From Perkinsus chesapeaki (Eukaryota > Perkinsozoa > Perkinsida > Perkinsidae): 44,614 bases of DNA. The stretch spans positions 1-44,614 of the forward strand of contig JAAPAO010000269.1 of NCBI GenBank assembly GCA_013115145.1, written 5' to 3'. Each line of letters starts with the position of its first letter. Position 1 is the first letter of the stretch. A program made the position numbers and the translations under genes. The notes below the pieces were generated by a model. The model worked only from the letters and a program-made list of their open reading frames with translations. It had not been told where the DNA came from and ran no database searches. Positions 40,006 to 44,614 of the stretch are shown here, piece by piece.

Positions 40006-42616
40006 GTACAATGATCGATATCGCCCGAGGGGTTTTGGAGTTCCAAGAGACCTTACGGACTCAGGTAGCCCACTCCAGATGCCACAGTATTGGAGTCTTT
40101 ACTTTCTATACTAGTATGATGGTCGTTGTACCCTTTTGCACACTCGAGAGTCGGTACCAGCAATCACTCATATCGAGCGGAAATTAGATGACTTCTTCTC
40201 TACAAGGATATCCTGCAGGTAGGCATTCTGGGCTCACCACGGATACGTTGCTCTATCCTAGATTAATGATATCGCACATTCTGGCACTGAATGAGACCGA
40301 AGGAAAGGAGACAGGCTCAGCACACAAGGGTGATGGGCCTAATCCCAGCAGCATGCATATGCTTGACGAGAAGCCTCGAATAGTTGGTAAGTGTCACAGG
40401 AGTGGGCCACTTCGTCTGGGCCACTAGCATCTTTGGAAGATATTTCGATTTTTGCGGTCTATATAAGTAGCTTCCCTTGTTTGAGTGAGATTGTCGAAAA
40501 CCATAAGGGCATTCTTTGTGCCTTACGCCATATGGAACTAAGTCTTTAGGAATCCTAACTTAGGATCGTTGACCAATGGCGGCCTCCTGACTCCTGGCTC
40601 AGGACTCCAACACACCGTATCTTCCTTACTCTAGCCGTTATAGTAGAGTGAATAACGCTCATGGTGAATCTTGTGGTATCAGTGAACTGAGGATACGCGA
40701 ATTAAAGCGAGTAAAAATGCCGCAATGAGGATACCGGTGGGTATCTTCATCGGTCAACCGCTTCATGTACAACCGGTGTGTCGGCGCGCTAGACCGGTGA
40801 CTTTCCAGCGTGGTTTTGAGTATAGTGATTCCTAGTGAAATGACCAGTGCTGATATTAACGCATCCTGTGTAGCATCCACTTGGGGTGATTATTGAATGA
40901 TCATCAACGACTGGAGATTCGTCTGATTACTACAATACGTATCATTTGAATATGTTAATTAGAAGGTTGACCAATACCGTCATTCCGCGTCGAAATATCC
41001 GGTAGCTGCCATTTGAAGATTTCTCCGGTGGTCCTTTCAGGCGCGCTGACAACGAACACTATGCCAGTTCTCGTACTGCAACAGGCATTTGAAGCAGCTA
41101 AATATATGTGTCGTAGAGACTATCATGGTTTAGCACCAGGTAAGTATAGGGACTCGTGGGGTAGTAACTGAGAATATGACAGTGGTATGAGATACAGGAA
41201 TGCTGGCCTTTTGTGAGCACTGTGTGCTGGGTGGTTATGATGGTTTGCGCTTTAAGAACTCTTCCTCTGCTTCAGATTTAGTTGTCAATGGTATGTCTTT
41301 AGAGGAGTACTTGACAGTAGCCCCACCACAGAGGAGCTTCGCGTATGTTGCCCAACATCTATTTTACATATTCCTAGAAATCCTAAAGGTCAGTGAACTG
41401 CTGCATACGCGTTGTAATGTGTCTATACAGAATGCAATGAGGGCCACTGTTGAGAAGGGACTGTTCGATGCCGGTGGTGACTATGATCGGTGTAGAGAGA
41501 CTGGGTAAGAGATCCTTCCATGGAGCTTGAACTCCCATAGCCGCGGAGGTTGGGTCTGGGCGCGCTCCGCGCACGTTCGTGAGGATGGTCTCGTCAGTCC
41601 AGCCCACGGCGCGTGCGGTGTGCGCAGGCTACTCTGTGTCCTGGTGTGCGACGGTTTCGCATGCCTAGGGGCAAAGGAGCCTCCTCCGTGTCAAGGGGTG
41701 TGGAATGGAGGGGTTTGGTGCGGTACTCGGCACCCGTCAACTCTGAACTTCTTTTTCGCTGTGGTGGCGCTTGCCGCATAGCTGCGGGCGCGCGCCGCGA
41801 CTTTGTGTCGCGAGGGGACTGCGCATTCTTCCCTCCGCTCGGAGGACTTCACGGCAAGGAAACAGTTGCTTCCGTCTACCGGAAAATTGGGAAGTATCTT
41901 AGGTTGCCGCCGGTCGTTGTGACACTGCCGGATCTGTCTTCGATGTGGGACTTCGAGAGGACGATAAAGATAGCCGACAAAGGATATGGAATGAAACGGG
42001 AAATTTTAAAAAGGGTAAGGTCTTATTTTACTTGAGAGAGCATTGCGTATTTAGGCAAGCTCCTATTTCTATTCTTCGGCCACTCACAAGCCAGATGGCA
42101 CACAAGAGCTCCCCGATTTCGATTCCCGAGCTCCCCTCGCTGGATTTGGTTTCGGCCTTCCTATCTCTAAAGTCATGGCGAGGTAAGAGTTATGTGCATG
42201 CGTGTTTTGCGCACGCGTGCTGACCGTTACTTCTGCTTGAGCTAATCCGGTCTCTGTTTGAGAAAGCTAACATAGCTCTGTATCGAATAAGTTCGGATGA
42301 TTTTTTACCGAGAGACTTGGAACTCGTGCTAGTCCCACTTGCTCATGAATGAGGATTTCATGATCGCTATTGAGGTAACTGGATTAAGTTAAACGCATCG
42401 GTTTTGCGCCTACGTCCGTAGCACACCAGAATGGGATAATTGCAATGGCATATTTGACTGAATACTGCGGTGATGCTGTATGTGATGGATCATTCTATCA
42501 GATATTTTAATGGTGACCTGGAAGTTAATAGTATTCCTGGCGCGGGTAGTAGGTTTGTCACCTTTGCCTTCGGCCACTTTTGCTCCTCAGGCACGGATGT
42601 CTACATTTATCTGTGA
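40006..42616 (+). CDS. Mitochondrial PDK/BCKDK-type protein kinase, 5' end incomplete
   Basis: Regulatory kinase that phosphorylates the E1 subunit of pyruvate or branched-chain 2-oxoacid dehydrogenase and inactivates it. Exons read: 40006-40064, 40151-40218, 40262-40386, 41041-41139, 41198-41388, 41431-41504, about 41669-42014, 42055-42182, 42502-42545 and 42591-42616; about 385 codons. Signatures in order: ARGVLEFQETL, LDDFFSTRISCRLMISH, QQAFEAAKYMCRRDYH, the N-box FAYVAQHL...EILKNAMRATVE, the G1 motif IKIADKGYGM, the G2 motif LAGFGFGLPISKVMARYF, and SIPGAGTDVYIYL. This is the GHKL ATPase fold of the family. The family N-terminus with targeting peptide is not found; 39519-39606 is a candidate upstream exon. 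A GC-rich insertion precedes the G1 exon. I cannot tell PDK from BCKDK. Confidence 0.85.
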
Positions 42617-42846
42617 TAGTCAGATATTTAGTGCGACTCGTGAGTAATTATCCTTCCGTTCTCAACTGCATTTCCATCTTCTGACTCATTCACCCACAAC
42701 GATCGTCAACTGTTGGTTTCCGTTATTATTGCTATAATGAATACTACTTGTTTCTCAGTAGTCCTCCTCACTGTTGCGTTCTATTTCCCGAACACTTGTT
42801 GGCTCTTAGTTTTTCCCGCCTAGTACAGATCTACCCTCGATTCTCC

Positions 42847-43410
42847 ATGCCACCGTGCTACTTGATTCTTAGCCTTATAGTGTCATTGGTCTTGTCTTTC
42901 GAGTTGAAGGGCAAGTACTCTGGAAAGTATCCGAAGACCGATCCTGTGATCACTGTGAATATGACTTTCCGTGACGATGTATTCGATTTTGAGGCCACCC
43001 ACGCTGGCAAGTTCGCCACGGCTCAGGGAGTACCTTTTCGTCGCGATTCCACTGATAAAATCCATATCGCTACGGCCCATGAAGAATTGGTGAAAGCCTT
43101 CATGGAGTTGAACTGCCCGACGAGCCCTTCCGCTACTCTAGAAGGCCTAAAATACGATGACAAGAAGAATAGAGTATGGAAGAGATATTACGTTTTTGGC
43201 AAATTCATATTATATCACATTGAGACTTAACGTCGATCTCAGAGTTGCTATTACAGAATGTTGTATCAGTGCATCAGTGCCAACTGAGCTGTTTTTTTCG
43301 TACAGCGAGCTGCTGTCAGCCTCTCGGTTGTAGATCACAGGGGCCATTCGAAACTGGACTATCACTCTCATTCCTTCTTGTGTTCGGAAATGGTATTTGA
43401 TTCATGTTAA
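42847..43410 (+). CDS. Small secreted protein, unknown function
   Basis: Exons 42847-43173 and 43306-43410 (132-nt intron) give 143 aa. The start at 42847 is chosen because it opens a clean signal peptide (PPCYLILSLIVSLVLSF) with cleavage expected just before ELKGKY. The mature part (YPKTDPVITVNMTFRDD, then TAQGVPFRRDSTDKIHI) is polar without recognisable domain. The second exon ends HSFLCSEMVFDSC and contributes two cysteines. The acceptor is preceded by a T7 tract. An in-frame upstream extension exists, but it would hide the signal peptide. The unknown family may be lineage-specific. Confidence 0.55.
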
Positions 43411-43936
43411 CGACCTTGGCGAATACCTTTCGCGTTGAAATGTGGAAGTGCGTTGATGTCTATTACTTACTACTCCATTTTATCGAACACTAACACCTTT
43501 ATAAGATAGAATGCTTACCGTCCAAGCCGACCTCCCCAATCACTTGTGCGGCATCACTGTTTGCACCAGTAGTACAAAACTATTCTGTCATGAACAATAC
43601 TCCTTATGGTGACTCTGCGGGTTGCTAGTGATTTGCTAATAGAGACAATACTACACTGGATGAAATAGGGAAGGAATGCCTAGTTATGAGCCAGTAATTA
43701 CTCGATAGAGCTGCATCATCTTCTTAGTCTTAGCTTAGCTCTTATCTTCTCCATCGGAACAGACCCATTGTGTGCTACAGAGGATTGGTACAGTGACAAG
43801 GATGCGCTAGCGTCCTGCATGCCCCCCAGCTGCGCGAATCATCAGTAGCACAGAAATAGAGTAGTTCGGCTTGCATTTCAAATAGACACAGAGATGCACT
43901 CATCGCATCGAAACCCACCGTACACTTCACGTCACG

Positions 43937-43967
43937 TGACTCTACACGTGAGTCACGTGTAGAGTCA
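43937..43967. repeat. Perfect 15-bp inverted repeat (near-palindrome)
   Basis: TGACTCTACACGTGA (43937-43951) is followed, after a single base, by its exact reverse complement (43953-43967). The arms contain the E-box-like CACGTG. As DNA it can form a cruciform, as RNA a very tight hairpin. It directly precedes a 30-bp tandem repeat. Confidence 0.9.
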
Positions 43968-43979
43968 TCAATGACATGC

Positions 43980-44069
43980 GCCTCTCGCGTAGAGCAAGCT
44001 GTATCATACGCGTCTCGCGTAGAACAAGCTGTATCATACGCCTCTCGCGTACAATGAGCTCTCATCACG
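43980..44069. repeat. 30-bp tandem repeat, three units
   Basis: Units beginning GCCTCTCGCGTAGA, GCGTCTCGCGTAGA and GCCTCTCGCGTACA start at 43980, 44010 and 44040. The first two are almost identical (AGCAAGCTGTATCATAC and AACAAGCTGTATCATAC). The third is diverged in its second half. Confidence 0.9.
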
Positions 44070-44614
44070 AGATGATATCTTCGGGCTTCATCGAACCCTT
44101 TGAAAGCCCATGACTTCTACTGAGATCACCTCAGTCTAGGCAACCCTGGGAATTAATCATCAGTGCATCGTGCTACTCGGGCAGCATATCACCATGCGTT
44201 CGCACAGGGGGGGCGAGTCTGACATTAATTGATTTTAAAAAACTCGTTATACCTTTCGAAGACGGGGAACAAAATGAGCTATGTCTCGCATTGATATTCG
44301 AAGGGGTTGAGGAGTTACATTCGGGAACGGATACCGTCTACTTAATACTATTAAGTTAATAGCTAGCAGGTTCGCGATGCGCAGCACGAAAGATGGCAAA
44401 TAAAGGGTGTTTCAATGACATTGCATATCAGCATTTGTATTGAGAAGTGTTTCAAAGACCATCCCTGTTGTTAGTTGTATTGTTGGTATCGACATAACCA
44501 CTATGACGCCAGCCATCCCGTACAAAGACAGATTCTGCAACTAGTAACTCAAAGGCACGAGTATTTAGTAGAATAAGATATTAATGTATTAACTAGGAAA
44601 TATGTAGGTAATAG

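Larger units (their letters stand above)
43411..44614. other. Non-coding end of window
   Basis: No convincing exon on either strand. The only long frame (minus strand, 43775-44068) is a translation of the tandem repeat at 43980-44069. AT-rich runs dominate after 44210. Confidence 0.5.

Noticed and set aside
43775-44068. 97-codon minus-strand frame with repeated residues
   Set aside because: The repetition is only the 30-bp DNA tandem repeat read through; there is no other coding evidence.
1-44614. CRISPR arrays, prophage or bacterial operons
   Set aside because: No spaced direct repeats, Shine-Dalgarno-led gene series or bacterial-type genes are seen; splicing shows the sequence is eukaryotic.

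Overview
The window is nuclear DNA of a unicellular eukaryote with compact, intron-dense genes. I worked out about 90 spliceosomal introns by joining reading frames across GT...AG borders. Most are only 40-58 nt long, and many exons are under 150 nt. Intergenic gaps are often below 300 bp, and genes lie on both strands. The gene content (a GST-like/EMAPII tRNA-binding protein as in Plasmodium tRip, single-gene holocytochrome c synthase, compact transketolases, tandem SLC22-like transporters) suggests an alveolate. My best guess is Perkinsus (Perkinsozoa). This is inference from style and content; no rRNA or other diagnostic marker is present.

Layout. 83-232: 25-bp tandem repeat. 472-2236 (+): GPI mannosyltransferase III (PIG-B/Gpi10). 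2440-4962 (+): 13-exon protein with a class I methyltransferase-like C-terminus. 5661-7696 (+): transketolase copy 1. 7963-10044 (+): 11-exon tRip/Arc1p/AIMP1-like tRNA-binding protein. 10269-12321 (+): cytochrome c heme lyase. 12408-15063 and 15777-18334 (+): two tandem SLC22-like MFS transporters with blocks of near-identical sequence. 18621-19818 (+): Ser/Arg/Pro-rich unknown. 20865-21926 (+): secreted unknown. 22835-24874 (-): transketolase copy 2, near-identical to copy 1 and inverted. 26101-29328 (+): large multi-pass membrane protein with a possible glycosyltransferase-like domain. 30287-31356 (+): low-complexity unknown. 31917-34690 (-): 15-exon Pumilio protein with eight PUF repeats. 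35583-36461 (-): unresolved gene. 36536-38855 (+): unknown gene whose third intron holds a 1.25-kb TIR element. 40006-42616 (+): mitochondrial PDK/BCKDK-type kinase with its 5' end unresolved. 42847-43410 (+): small secreted protein. The last 1.2 kb is non-coding, with a perfect palindrome and a 30-bp tandem repeat.

Functionally the genes are mostly housekeeping: pentose phosphate pathway, GPI anchor assembly, tRNA handling, cytochrome c maturation, control of a mitochondrial 2-oxoacid dehydrogenase, post-transcriptional control, solute uptake. There is no operon logic. The unusual material is in genome dynamics: inverted paralogues that look homogenised by gene conversion, a transposon sitting on a splice acceptor, paired inverted CGCGGTAA-rich blocks beside the kinase gene, recurrent tRNA 3'-half-like fragments, a recurring 12-nt motif, and introns whose 5' ends often repeat the GT at the start of the next exon.

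Exon borders were set by hand from frame, splice consensus and family alignment from memory. Proteins of recognised families are therefore better supported than unrecognised ones.
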